A DNA stretch of 64,000 bases, taken from the NCBI GenBank assembly GCA_016703745.1, contig JADJBK010000006.1, forward strand, positions 1,364,001 to 1,428,000, in the 5' to 3' direction. The stretch comes from Nitrosomonas sp. Its GTDB lineage: Bacteria; Pseudomonadota; Gammaproteobacteria; Burkholderiales; Nitrosomonadaceae. The notes under the pieces are model-generated. The model did no database searches and was not told where the DNA came from. It saw only the letters and a list, made by a program, of their open reading frames with translations. Both the position numbers and the translations under genes were made by a program. Of the stretch, positions 47,017-54,913 are shown in pieces; within the stretch, counting starts at the first letter, position 1, and each line of letters starts with the position of its first letter.

Positions 47017-47732
47017 TGCTCAAGGAACTCAGACTCCCTGCCTTTGGCCAGCATTACCGGCACTTCCAGGATCAAGCCGCAGAACACGCCTGGAGCTACA
47101 GCCAATATCTCGCCGCCCTGTGCGAACAGGAAGTCGCCCAGCGCTTCCAAAGCAGAATCAGCAACTGGACGCATGAAGCCAGACTGCCGCGCGGCAAAAG
47201 CTTTGCCACTCTGGCGCTGACCGAACTGCCTCAAGCCGCTCAGAAAAAAATCATTACGCTGCGCGACAATACCTACTGGGCGAGCCAGGCAGACAATGTG
47301 TTGCTGATCGGCCCATCCGGTGTCGGCAAATCACATGTGGCGGCAGCATTGGGGTTGCATTTGATTGAACAAGGCATTCGCGTCAAATGGATATCAGCTA
47401 CCGCACTGGTTCAACTCCTGCAGCAAGCCAGGAAAGAACTGGACTTGATGTCCGCCATGACGCGGCTGGATAAATACCGTGTACTGATCGTTGATGATAT
47501 CGGCTATGTCAAAAAGACCGATTCGGAAACACAGGTATTGTTTGACTTCATTGCCCATCGCTATGAAAGCGGAAGTCTCATCATTACTTCAAACCAGCCT
47601 TTTAGCCAGTGGGATCAAATCTTCCCTGACACCATGATGACTGTTGCCGCCATCGACCGGATCATCCATCACGCAACCATCATCGAAATCGACAGTGAAA
47701 GTTATAGGAGGAAAAACCAGAAAAAATCATGA
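46995..47732 (+). CDS. istB: IS21-family ATPase helper IstB (copy 1)
   Basis: AAA+ ATPase of 245 residues that regulates IstA and target selection. Walker A is GPSGVGKSH in NVLLIGPSGVGKSHVAAALG, and Walker B is RVLIVDDIGYV. It starts with ATG 46995 after GGAGGCAGCTC and overlaps istA. The protein sequence is identical to that of copy 2. Confidence 0.95.
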   Translation: MSESLPLMLKELRLPAFGQHYRHFQDQAAEHAWSYSQYLAALCEQEVAQRFQSRISNWTHEARLPRGKSFATLALTELPQAAQKKIITLRDNTYWASQADNVLLIGPSGVGKSHVAAALGLHLIEQGIRVKWISATALVQLLQQARKELDLMSAMTRLDKYRVLIVDDIGYVKKTDSETQVLFDFIAHRYESGSLIITSNQPFSQWDQIFPDTMMTVAAIDRIIHHATIIEIDSESYRRKNQKKS

Positions 47733-47806
47733 AGTAGCTAATAAACTCAACCGGCCATCATAATTGTCGTCAAAGCGGCCAAGATAATTGACGCGAGACA
47801 GGGTAG

Positions 47807-48083
47807 CCAATACGCCTCGGAGTGTCACCGGCAATTACTAAAGCAGCATGGCATCCAACAAAGCATGAGCCGGAAGGGCAATTGCTGGGACAACGCCGTG
47901 TCGGAAAGCTTCTTCCATACCTTAAAAACCGAATTGATCCATCATGAAACGCTTCATTCCCGGGAAGAAGCTAAACAGGCTGTGTTTGAATATATCGAAG
48001 TGTTTTACAACCGGGAGTGATTGCATTCAGCTAATGGATATATATCACCCGTTGACTTCGAGTTACAGCAAAATTCTGCTTAA
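47807..48083 (+). pseudogene. IS3-1 transposase OrfB, C-terminal part
   Basis: Continues OrfB of IS3-1 after the IS21 copy: SQYASECHRQLLKQHGIQQSMSRKGNCWDNAVSESFFHTLKTELIH, which holds the final DDE region. An in-frame TGA at 48018-48020 replaces the expected Arg codon CGA in FYNRERLHSANG (a C-to-T change), and the natural stop TAA follows at 48081. Joining 45396 to 47807 restores the frame exactly (CGG-GGT-AGC-CAA). Confidence 0.9.
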
Positions 48084-48110
48084 CTTTGTGTCCAGAAAAG
48101 TGTTGACACA

Positions 48111-48480
48111 TCAGGGTTTGAGCGGGTGATGGATAAATTCCGCAACAGATACGGATAGACTGGATGCGCGTAATACCGCTTGCTGGTGTTGGGCTTGCGG
48201 TAGATTGCGTGGGTTCCCATTCGCTTCATCAGCGTAGATACACGACGCCGACCGAATAAACTTCCTTCACGTTTGAACATTTTGGAAAGCATTCTGGCCC
48301 TGCAAAGGGATGGTTCAAATGCAATTCGTCTATCCGGCGCATCAGTGCAAGCTCTTGGGCCGATAGCGGAACCGGTTGGTAGTTATGCTGTCGAGCGCGC
48401 TACATCCAATAGCTGGCATTGCCGCACTAACGACAGTTTATGGGCTTGGTCTATCATCGCTTTGCGCTCAGCAATCCCGC
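48111..48480 (-). pseudogene. IS3-3 transposase OrfB fragment (two frameshifts)
   Basis: Reads MIDQAHKLSLVRQCQLLDVARSTA, then after a frameshift YQPVPLSAQELALMRRIDELHLNHPFAG, and after another ARMLSKMFKREGSLFGRRRVSTLMKRMGTHAIYRKPNTSK and HPVYPYLLRNLSITRSNP. There it meets the end of IS3-1. The catalytic core is missing. The overlap with the end of orfA is the usual IS3 arrangement. Confidence 0.85.
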
Positions 48481-48747
48481 CTTGGTGAGCGCACCTTCTA
48501 AAAAATCATTCTCCAATGTGAGCTGTCCAATCTTGGCGTGAAGTAGCTTGAGATCAGGCGCAGCGGCCTTTACTCTTGAATTACTCCCGGATACATCGAT
48601 TGCAGATTCCTGTAACTGCTGCTTCCATCCCGAAATCTGGTTCAGATGTACATCAAATTGTTCAGCCAGGGTCTTATCGCCCTTGATCGCAGATATCGCC
48701 ACCTTGGCTTTGAATCCCGCTGCGTGATTCCTTCTCGTCCTTCTCAT
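48454..48747 (-). CDS. IS3-family transposase OrfA (IS3-3)
   Basis: From the ATG at 48747: MRRTRRNHAAGFKAKVAISAIKGDKTLAEQFDVHLNQISGWKQQL, a helix-turn-helix OrfA of 97 residues, ending LTLENDFLEGALTKAGLLSAKR. This ending matches the IS3 group where OrfB starts with ERKAMIDQAHKLSL. The orfA is intact although its element is truncated. Confidence 0.85.
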   Translation of the reverse strand: MRRTRRNHAAGFKAKVAISAIKGDKTLAEQFDVHLNQISGWKQQLQESAIDVSGSNSRVKAAAPDLKLLHAKIGQLTLENDFLEGALTKAGLLSAKR

Positions 48748-48846
48748 ACGCTCGCTCCTTTTTTGCCATCTATTACACGGCTTGGGTTGAGCAAGATTAC
48801 CACTTATCCGGCTGTCCGAATTTGTGAGACCACCTCTCATTTATTT

Positions 48847-49428
48847 TCACCGGTTTTTGAACCATTTGTTAATACGTCCGGACTGCACCAGTTTAAATAT
48901 AAGCCAAGATAATACTAACAGCACGATAGCCGGACCTATAGCCTGGCGTGCCACTTTTGCATAATCCACCATCTCCACGCGCAGTTGATAGTGATAGTTT
49001 AATGGCGGCACCCCCTCTGCAGTCACCAATAGCGAATATAGTCCCTGATCCAGCCGTTCCAATCCGTTTATCACGCCATCCGGGTAATAATCCGCATTCA
49101 TTTGGGCAACCGTCTCGCCTTCAGGGGTCGCTCCACGAAATACTTTTAAACTCACCGGCATGTTCCTGAGCGCCGGATCAATTAAATCTACGACCAGATA
49201 CGTCTCCCCCGCAACCGGTATCTCTGTGCAATATTGTCCTGCCTGATCATGTTGTGGCTGATACGCACTTAGATGCACCATATTTTCACCAACCTGACGA
49301 ACGCAGATATCCTCTTCCAGTGGTACCGCTCCGTGCGCCTGTACATTACTTATATTCAATGCTCCAATCAATCCACAACACGCTAAAACTACCTGTATTG
49401 ATCGCCTCATCATGACCAATTCCCCCAT
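48847..49428 (-). CDS. AmoD/AmoE-family periplasmic membrane-anchored protein
   Basis: A 193-residue protein encoded directly after amoB. A signal peptide (about residues 8-31, ending NVQA) is followed by HGAVPLEEDICVRQVGENMVHLSAYQPQHDQAGQYCTEIPVAGET, with two Cys and a His at the mature N-terminus. A beta-rich periplasmic domain precedes a C-terminal helix (IGPAIVLLVLSWLIFKLVQ) and a basic tail. Length, layout and position match the orf4/orf5 (amoE/amoD) family that accompanies amoCAB and often leads into copCD; position next to amoB favours amoE. It is separated from amoB by a strong terminator. A role in copper supply or AMO assembly is inferred. The gene that would follow has been replaced by IS3-3. 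Confidence 0.82.
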   Translation of the reverse strand: MGELVMMRRSIQVVLACCGLIGALNISNVQAHGAVPLEEDICVRQVGENMVHLSAYQPQHDQAGQYCTEIPVAGETYLVVDLIDPALRNMPVSLKVFRGATPEGETVAQMNADYYPDGVINGLERLDQGLYSLLVTAEGVPPLNYHYQLRVEMVDYAKVARQAIGPAIVLLVLSWLIFKLVQSGRINKWFKNR

Positions 49429-49555
49429 AAATTTTTAATCTATTTGCAACAAGCCCTTCTCTCAAATAGCCCAATCGCTATTTTTTGTTAGCAATCATCT
49501 CATAGAGACAACGATTATTTCGACAGATTTCAGGATACTTTGTTCTCGTTCCGCT

Positions 49556-49603
49556 AATAAAAAAACCGTTACACCCCTGCCTGACGACAGCGGTGTAACG
49601 GTT
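49556..49603 (-). terminator. Strong intrinsic terminator after amoB
   Basis: On the minus strand, AACCGTTACACC and GGTGTAACGGTT form a perfect 12-bp stem (arms 49592-49603 and 49564-49575, 16-base loop). The stem is followed directly by a run of seven T. It lies 30 bases past the amoB stop, so most amoCAB transcripts should end here, with readthrough needed for the downstream gene. Confidence 0.9.
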
Positions 49604-49632
49604 GATGGTGATTAACCTAACCCTGGTATTGC

Positions 49633-50895
49633 TTAGAGTTTGGTAAAGACTGGAATCACTGGACCAGCAATACTGGTGATATGTCGATTTCCTTCTTCAT
49701 CCCAAGCCATCAGCAGTCCACCAAAGCGGCTTTCCGGGTCACCCAACAACGCCATCAAGCGTTGAATTTCCCATAATGCATCTTTGGCTTCCATTTTCAT
49801 TTCTCTGGTTTCGCCCGGCTGGATTGGTGTTTCATCATCAAATGACAGTCCAATTGCCGTTAATTCACGTGGATAGTTTGGATCCAGTGTTTTACGTCCA
49901 ACTGAGTTAATAAAACGAATACCTGCCGTGGTGAATTCACCGAACTCAATCGCGCTATCACCATTGTTAGTTACTTCCATTGAAACACGCAGCGCACGAC
50001 CTGGTACGTCATAGTTCGCGTCTGTTATGGTAATAGCAACCGGGTTAGGTGCTACCGGTAATGGAGCAACCTTGGATTCACCCGCTTGAATTGGTACAGT
50101 GTAGGGATGTTTGTTTTCTGTATAGCGATAACCACCCCATACTAAACCTAGCGTCACTACTACCATCACCCAGGCAATCTTGGTATCCACTGGATCACGC
50201 AGCAGGTCATCACCGTATGCCAGCAGTACCCGGCTACGCGGGAGGAACATGGGACGGATAGTGAATACGCCAATCCAGAAAACACCCAGCGATATCCACA
50301 ATACGTGCCAGAAAAGTCCATTGGTATGATTAAACGTTTCTGAATCGATGGTTTCACCCGTCAGCAACTTGAGCGGATTGGTAAAATCATCCCAACTTCC
50401 CGTGATGTTCATCCATGCGCCCGGACCAGCAATTGGACCAGCTCCTTCCACATTCAACATCGCATGAATGTGGTGACGACCAGGAATACGCGCTCTCAGA
50501 TTAACTTCGAAGGCATAGTCACGGCCAACCTGCAATGGTCCAGAAATAAACCATGGATGACCATTGATTTTGGTACTCAGCCGAACAAAAACCGGACTCG
50601 GGCTACCCACGTTCAGGAATGCGCGTTCAGGTTTTGAAGCAGCCCGTGGCCAGTCTGATGCCAAATGGAACTTACCTTCCATTCTTGCATTTTCATTCAC
50701 TTTGACAGTTTCTGGACTCCATTTCACGTCATACCATTGCACAGTCCGCATCCGCAGGAATGGCTCTTGTGAACGCTCACCATGTGCCGCTACCGTTGAA
50801 ACATCCAGCGTCATCGTCATGGTCAGTGCTGCTACTGCATAGGCCGCACCGTAAAGCCCCATCACGCCATGTTTATATAGTTTTTTGATATCCAT
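49633..50895 (-). CDS. amoB: Ammonia monooxygenase subunit B
   Basis: Periplasmic copper-containing subunit of AMO, 420 residues. The signal/membrane segment (about 12-37) ends at AAHGE, so His38 becomes the mature N-terminal ligand. His142 and His144 (GRHHIHAM) complete the copper site known from PmoB (His33, His137, His139). Two cupredoxin-like domains are joined by two helices (HVLWISLGVFWIGVFTI at about 195-212 and IAWVMVVVTLGLVWGGY at about 240-256). Its ATG overlaps the amoA stop (TAATG) and GAGG lies 8 bases upstream, suggesting coupled translation. Confidence 0.98.
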   Translation of the reverse strand: MDIKKLYKHGVMGLYGAAYAVAALTMTMTLDVSTVAAHGERSQEPFLRMRTVQWYDVKWSPETVKVNENARMEGKFHLASDWPRAASKPERAFLNVGSPSPVFVRLSTKINGHPWFISGPLQVGRDYAFEVNLRARIPGRHHIHAMLNVEGAGPIAGPGAWMNITGSWDDFTNPLKLLTGETIDSETFNHTNGLFWHVLWISLGVFWIGVFTIRPMFLPRSRVLLAYGDDLLRDPVDTKIAWVMVVVTLGLVWGGYRYTENKHPYTVPIQAGESKVAPLPVAPNPVAITITDANYDVPGRALRVSMEVTNNGDSAIEFGEFTTAGIRFINSVGRKTLDPNYPRELTAIGLSFDDETPIQPGETREMKMEAKDALWEIQRLMALLGDPESRFGGLLMAWDEEGNRHITSIAGPVIPVFTKL

Positions 50896-51809
50896 TATTT
50901 GATCCTCTCTGGAAAGCCTTCTTCACCAAATGCAGTCACATCTTCTCTATGTACAATCCGTCCTCTTTTACCTTTAACGTAGAAGAAGGCTGTGCAGTAG
51001 ACTTTGCCCAGATACCACCAAACGCAGAACATCAACATGGAAACGAATGCTGCAAAGAACGCCGCAATCACTGTGGTATGGCCGCCAAAAGTACGCAATG
51101 ATCCTTTCTCAATCAGACGCGTATATTCCGGTGTACCTGTGCGAATGTACATGTGACCCATGTAATCAGCCATCGACAGCAAGTGTCCTTCTACTACGAT
51201 CGGCAAATGTGTAGGACCAAATATCGGCCAGTTACCTGGATAAAATAACAATCCAAAGAAGGCACCGCCAACCAATGCGGTAACTAACCAGTTACGTGTC
51301 AAATACAAGGTCAAATCCAGCATTAATGCACCTGGAAGCATAATACCCGGTGTGACAAAATTGATTGGGTAATGTGACCACCAGTAGAATCCCCAGTAGC
51401 GGGTCAGCCATTCACCCAGCAACAAACATATTACGCAAAGGGTCGCGCCAAATGGTTGACGATAGTTCACCCACAGGTAGTACATAATGGTCGAACAGTA
51501 GGTAATTCCAACGATAGGTGTCAATACCGGCCACCACTGGCGATCTTTCCAATCCAGCCAGAAATCCCAGTCACCTGCCAATAGCATAAAATGCATGTGG
51601 TAGGTTCCAACCAGCAGCACAATCAAAATCGGAAAATACACCGCATCAATCAATCGCGACATGTGAATCGCTTCTGGCGGCATTTTAGCCGCTTTCAGAA
51701 TTTCATTCGTTCTGAATACACCAGCAAACATACCTTCGCCCTTGGTGAGCAAAGTAAACACCATTAACAACGGTACGACATATATCAGAACTAGTAAAAT
51801 ATCATTCAT
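50895..51809 (-). CDS. amoA: Ammonia monooxygenase subunit A
   Basis: Membrane subunit of AMO. The core from VFRTNEILKAAKMPPEAIHMSRLIDAVYFPILIVLLVGTYHMHFMLLAGDWDFWLDWKDRQWW onward is diagnostic, with seven hydrophobic segments and the C-terminal GKRGRIVHREDVTAFGEEGFPE. This start gives 304 residues, whereas the AmoA form I know from N. europaea is about 276. The extra 26-28 residues (MNDILLVLIYVVPLLMVFTLLTKGEG) are hydrophobic. GGGAGGGAG 5 bases before the ATG at 51809 supports the long form. An internal ATG at 51731, with GAAGG near it, would give 278 residues. It overlaps amoB by one base. Confidence 0.97.
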   Translation of the reverse strand: MNDILLVLIYVVPLLMVFTLLTKGEGMFAGVFRTNEILKAAKMPPEAIHMSRLIDAVYFPILIVLLVGTYHMHFMLLAGDWDFWLDWKDRQWWPVLTPIVGITYCSTIMYYLWVNYRQPFGATLCVICLLLGEWLTRYWGFYWWSHYPINFVTPGIMLPGALMLDLTLYLTRNWLVTALVGGAFFGLLFYPGNWPIFGPTHLPIVVEGHLLSMADYMGHMYIRTGTPEYTRLIEKGSLRTFGGHTTVIAAFFAAFVSMLMFCVWWYLGKVYCTAFFYVKGKRGRIVHREDVTAFGEEGFPERIK

Positions 51810-51953
51810 AACTCCCTCCCTTTTCTAGCTTGTAATATTAAGTGTAGCAACATGACGATTCCTCTATCTTTATCAATAAAGTACCTCTCTCGTACCCGGC
51901 TGACTCCAATCCCTCGAAATCAACCAGGGTATTTCCACTCACATCCTGGAAGC

Positions 51954-51986
51954 GTGGCGCCAATCAACTACTCGACGCCGCGCCAC
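51954..51986 (-). promoter_or_regulatory. Hairpin in the amoC-amoA spacer
   Basis: GTGGCGC (51954-51960) pairs with GCGCCAC (51980-51986), a perfect GC-rich 7-bp stem with a 19-base loop, starting 16 bases past the amoC stop. It has no T run. A weaker CCAGG/CCTGG inverted pair follows. It may be an attenuator or an mRNA-stability element that sets amoC versus amoAB transcript levels. No clear sigma-70 promoter for amoA was recognised in the spacer. Confidence 0.55.
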
Positions 51987-52001
51987 CAAAAATGTACCAG
52001 A

Positions 52002-52817
52002 TTAAGCTACGACCCGGTTGTTAAGAATTTCTTTACTTTGGTTATTCCAGATAACGTCAGTCAGATTGGAATAACGGGTGATAATCTGTGCAGCAATACC
52101 ACCTTGAAACAGGCCAGCCCATCCCAGAATCACGAAGCCCCAGTGCAGCGGTGCACTAAACAGCTCTTCCATGAACCAGAAAGCATGGCCCCATTCGTTC
52201 AAACCAACGTTAGGCAGAATCATCAATGGTCCCGCAATCGCCATAACCAGTGGGAATGAAATTCCACGGCTATACAGCGGTAGACGAGTCATTGCATACA
52301 GGTATGCAGCAATACCGCAGACAATGTACATTGGGAATGAACCATAAAATACCACTACATGACTAGGGGTAAAGCTGGTGTCACGGATAATCACTTGATG
52401 CCAGGAAGCATCTTGCTCCGTGAAGAAACTACCGCCCCAGTACACACCAAAGATGTATACGCCAATCCACATCAACCAGTAGAAATAACGTTTAATCTCC
52501 AGTTTAGGATCAAGGTTATCCAACTGCTCTTTGGTATCACGCGTTTTTAAGATCCAGCCCCAGGTTACCAAGGCAAACAACGGCATAATGGTCATGTGTA
52601 CGCGCCACAGTCCCATCCAGATGCGGTCAAATTCAGGCTCCATCGAGTCCATACCGTGCGAATACGCAAAAGTACGTTGATACCATACCCAGAATATTGC
52701 TACCAACAGCATGGTGATCATGCCAAATTTGTACCACTTGGAGTCATACCACAACGACATGTCATAGCCTCTTTCCGAGGTAGACGCTGCGCTGCTTGTT
52801 CCCATCGTAGTTGCCAT
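52002..52817 (-). CDS. amoC: Ammonia monooxygenase subunit C
   Basis: Membrane subunit of AMO, 271 residues, first gene of the operon. It has a soluble N-terminus (MATTMGTSSAASTSERGYDMSLWYDSKWYK) and about six hydrophobic segments. The metal-binding motif is Asp136-x3-His140-x12-His153 in QDASWHQVIIRDTSFTPSHV, equivalent to PmoC Asp156, His160, His173. AGGAGG lies 9 bases before the ATG. The gene ends 192 bases before amoA. Confidence 0.98.
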   Translation of the reverse strand: MATTMGTSSAASTSERGYDMSLWYDSKWYKFGMITMLLVAIFWVWYQRTFAYSHGMDSMEPEFDRIWMGLWRVHMTIMPLFALVTWGWILKTRDTKEQLDNLDPKLEIKRYFYWLMWIGVYIFGVYWGGSFFTEQDASWHQVIIRDTSFTPSHVVVFYGSFPMYIVCGIAAYLYAMTRLPLYSRGISFPLVMAIAGPLMILPNVGLNEWGHAFWFMEELFSAPLHWGFVILGWAGLFQGGIAAQIITRYSNLTDVIWNNQSKEILNNRVVA

Positions 52818-52992
52818 CTCTAGTTCCTCCTATCGAACAACATTTTTGTTAAAAATTGTGATGATTTGTCTTCTTTCCATCACCCGTCTTCACAAAAACC
52901 ACAAACTAATCGCGGCTTTTGCCTTGCTTGTGACACTCTACTACCACTTTTGTTCCAGCAAGGTTACACCTCCAACGCCAGATACACCCGAA

Positions 52993-53021
52993 AGCGTAGT
53001 CACCTTCTCATCCTTAGTCAA
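52993..53021 (-). promoter_or_regulatory. Candidate sigma-70 promoter for amoC
   Basis: On the minus strand TTGACT (53021-53016) and TACGCT (52998-52993) are separated by 17 bases. The predicted start is about 165-170 bases upstream of the amoC ATG, leaving a long leader. A second TATACT (53054-53049) lies further upstream without a well-placed -35. The assignment is by pattern only. Confidence 0.4.
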
Positions 53022-53351
53022 GTTTTTTTTAGTGACTCACCACAAACCAGTATAAAACTACCGATAATTCAAATAATTACAAGACAAGGCATTATAAAAA
53101 TCCTTTTTGACTTATTTCCTCAATATTTCTTTATACTATTTTTTATAACCATATTACTAGAGAGGTTATGCTGCTGACTGCAGGCGCTAACCCTATTTCG
53201 TCAGACTAAAAAGGTCACAACCAAGTGCAGACTGCTGTATAAGAACACTCTGTTAATGTATATCAGTCACGATGATGCCGCAAAAAAAACTAAACAGTCT
53301 CTCAAATCAGTCCCTCATCTGACTGCAAACGCTGTTTCGGACGACGACACT
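53022..53351. other. AT-rich upstream region of amoC without a gene
   Basis: The stretch between the candidate amoC promoter and the IS1595 relic is AT-rich, especially 53060-53160. Short frames exist (such as plus 52866-53177), but none has a ribosome site or resembles a known protein. It may hold upstream promoter or regulator sites for amo. No long inverted repeat was seen. Confidence 0.45.
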
Positions 53352-53735
53352 GCCGTTGATGACATGATCTTCTGGCAAGTTACCTTGATCAGTCAGGTTG
53401 AAACGGGGCTACAGGCATTCGCACTCAAACGCCAACTCGCCACGAGTCACTTCATCACTTGGCGGTGCATCACAAGTTGATACAAGCCATGACCGAGAGT
53501 GAGACCTATTACAAGTTCAGCGGATTAGTCAAAACTTTGCTGCTGGCGGTACTACTGCCTATTCTGATGATCCGGTCTGCTTCAGCGTTATAGCAAGAGC
53601 GCTACATCCATAAAAGCACCCTCGTGGTCGAACGCAAGCTCAAGGATGAACCGCAGTTTTAGTGGATTGCCATTCTATTAGGAAATATCAAGACGCTGAC
53701 CTAACGCTTTCTGGTCGCGACCGCACAACGCAGGC
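53352..53735 (+). pseudogene. IS1595-family transposase relic, main part
   Basis: Frames stitched together read IFWQVTLISQVETGLQAFALKRQLATSHFITW, then after a shift HHKLIQAMTESETYYKFSGLV, then IHKSTLVVERKLKDEPQF-WIAILLGNIKT and RFLVATAQRR. These follow the order of an IS1595-type transposase (ALKRQLGVS, HHKLMQAM, and near the end a WINTVLGNLKT-like motif), but with deletions, frameshifts and stops. It is long dead. IS3-2 is inserted at 53735, and the last piece of the relic lies at 58658-58705. Confidence 0.7.
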
Positions 53736-53769
53736 TGAATCGCCCCGGGTTCTGTGGAGGCTATTTGGT

Positions 53770-54107
53770 TTAAGTAACACTGGCAGAATCCGAGTTGGTT
53801 AACTGCCGGTAGTATTGTGCCTCAGCTTCTGCGGGCGGTATATAGCCGATAGGTCCCAGCAAACGCTGATGATTGAACCAGAACACCCAGTTCAACGTCG
53901 CCAATTCAACGGATTCCCTGTTTTTCCAAGGCCCTTGCTTATGAATCAATTCAGTCTTGTAAAGCCCGTTGATCGTTTCGGCCAGTGCGTTGTCGTAGCT
54001 ATCTCCTTTACTGCCAACCGACGGCTCTATTCCAGCCTCGGCAAGTCGCTCCGTATAACGGATAGAGACATACTGGGAGCCCTTGTCGCTGTGGTGAATC
54101 AAAGCAC
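53770..54107 (-). pseudogene. IS3-2 transposase OrfB, C-terminal part
   Basis: Reads ALIHHSDKGSQYVSIRYTERLAEAGIEPSVGSKGDSYDNALAETINGLYKTELIH and on to PPAEAEAQYYRQLTNSDSASVT. It holds the second catalytic Asp (HHSDKG) and the Glu (ETINGL). The upstream part lies beyond the IS21 copy at 56518-56542 (YARQPELG) and beyond the IS5 element at 57740-58327. Confidence 0.9.
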
Positions 54108-54175
54108 TGTCTCGCGTCAATTATCTTGGCCGCTTTGACGACAATTATGATGGCCGGTTGAGTTTATTAGCTACT

Positions 54176-54913
54176 TCATGATTTTTTCTGGTTTTTCCTC
54201 CTATAACTTTCACTGTCGATTTCGATGATGGTTGCGTGATGGATGATCCGGTCGATGGCGGCAACAGTCATCATGGTGTCAGGGAAGATTTGATCCCACT
54301 GGCTAAAAGGCTGGTTTGAAGTAATGATGAGACTTCCGCTTTCATAGCGATGGGCAATGAAGTCAAACAATACTTGTGTTTCCGAATCGGTCTTTTTGAC
54401 ATAGCCGATATCATCAACGATCAGTACACGGTATTTATCCAGCCGCGTCATGGCGGACATCAAGTCCAGTTCTTTCCTGGCTTGCTGCAGGAGTTGAACC
54501 AGTGCGGTAGCTGATATCCATTTGACGCGAATGCCTTGTTCAATCAAATGCAACCCTAATGCTGCCGCCACATGTGATTTGCCGACACCGGATGGGCCGA
54601 TCAGCAACACATTGTCTGCCTGGCTCGCCCAGTAGGTATTGTCGCGCAGCGTGATGATTTTTTTCTGAGCGGCTTGAGGCAGTTCGGTCAGAGCCAGAGT
54701 GGCAAAGCTTTTGCCGCGCGGTAGTCTGGCTTCATGCGTCCAGTTGCTGATTCTGCTTTGGAAGCGCTGGGCGACTTCCTGTTCGCACAGGGCGGCGAGA
54801 TATTGGCTGTAGCTCCAGGCGTGTTCTGCGGCTTGATCCTGGAAGTGCCGGTAATGCTGGCCAAAGGCAGGGAGTCTGAGTTCCTTGAGCATCAGTGGGA
54901 GCGATTCAGACAT
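54176..54913 (-). CDS. istB: IS21-family ATPase helper IstB (copy 2)
   Basis: A 245-residue AAA+ protein identical at the amino-acid level to copy 1, with the same Walker A (GPSGVGKSH) and Walker B (VLIVDDIG). GGAGGCAGCTC precedes the ATG. It should be functional. Confidence 0.95.
   Translation of the reverse strand: MSESLPLMLKELRLPAFGQHYRHFQDQAAEHAWSYSQYLAALCEQEVAQRFQSRISNWTHEARLPRGKSFATLALTELPQAAQKKIITLRDNTYWASQADNVLLIGPSGVGKSHVAAALGLHLIEQGIRVKWISATALVQLLQQARKELDLMSAMTRLDKYRVLIVDDIGYVKKTDSETQVLFDFIAHRYESGSLIITSNQPFSQWDQIFPDTMMTVAAIDRIIHHATIIEIDSESYRRKNQKKS

Larger units (their letters stand above)
45397..47800 (+). mobile_element. IS21-family element, copy 1
   Basis: 2404 bp, defined by comparison with the inverted copy at 54108-56511 and by a 6-bp target duplication GGGTAG at 45391-45396 and 47801-47806. 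Both ends carry two repeats of the type CGACAATTA-CCTG-CCGGT, the multiple terminal repeats usual for IS21. It holds istA and istB and appears intact. It splits the OrfB of IS3-1 at the HTDRG-SQYA motif. Confidence 0.93.
44459..48110 (+). mobile_element. IS3-family element (IS3-1), interrupted by an IS21-family element
   Basis: About 1242 bp of its own sequence lies in 44459-45396 and 47807-48110. The ends form an imperfect inverted repeat of 24 bases with 18 matches (TGTGGCTACACT... at 44459 and TGTGTCAACACT... inward from 48110). OrfA is intact; OrfB has a frameshift in an A7 run, a TGA nonsense codon and the IS21 insertion, so the element cannot move by itself. No matching target duplication flanks it (TAA against TCA), suggesting a rearrangement or deletion at one side. 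Confidence 0.8.
48111..48836 (-). mobile_element. Truncated IS3-family element (IS3-3)
   Basis: A second type of IS3 element on the minus strand, different in sequence from IS3-1. Its left end near 48836 (GGTGGTCTCACAAATTCGG) lies about 10 bases past the stop codon of the AmoD/AmoE gene. It contains orfA and the first half of a frameshifted orfB, and stops where IS3-1 begins at 48110. The remaining orfB is absent from the other side of IS3-1, so it was deleted rather than only split. Confidence 0.75.

Noticed and set aside
52866..53177. A 103-codon plus-strand frame divergent from amoC
   Set aside because: No ribosome site, low-complexity Phe/Leu/Ile-rich end due to AT-rich DNA, and it would overlap the amoC promoter region.
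53256..53480. A 74-codon plus-strand frame as an independent small gene upstream of amoC
   Set aside because: Its second half matches the IS1595 transposase order and continues in another frame after a shift, so it belongs to a relic.
47801..54107. The amo segment as a composite transposon moved by the two IS21 copies
   Set aside because: Each IS21 copy has its own distinct 6-bp duplication (GGGTAG and GTGCTT) and sits inside a different IS3 element, so they inserted independently; the outer flanks show no shared duplication.
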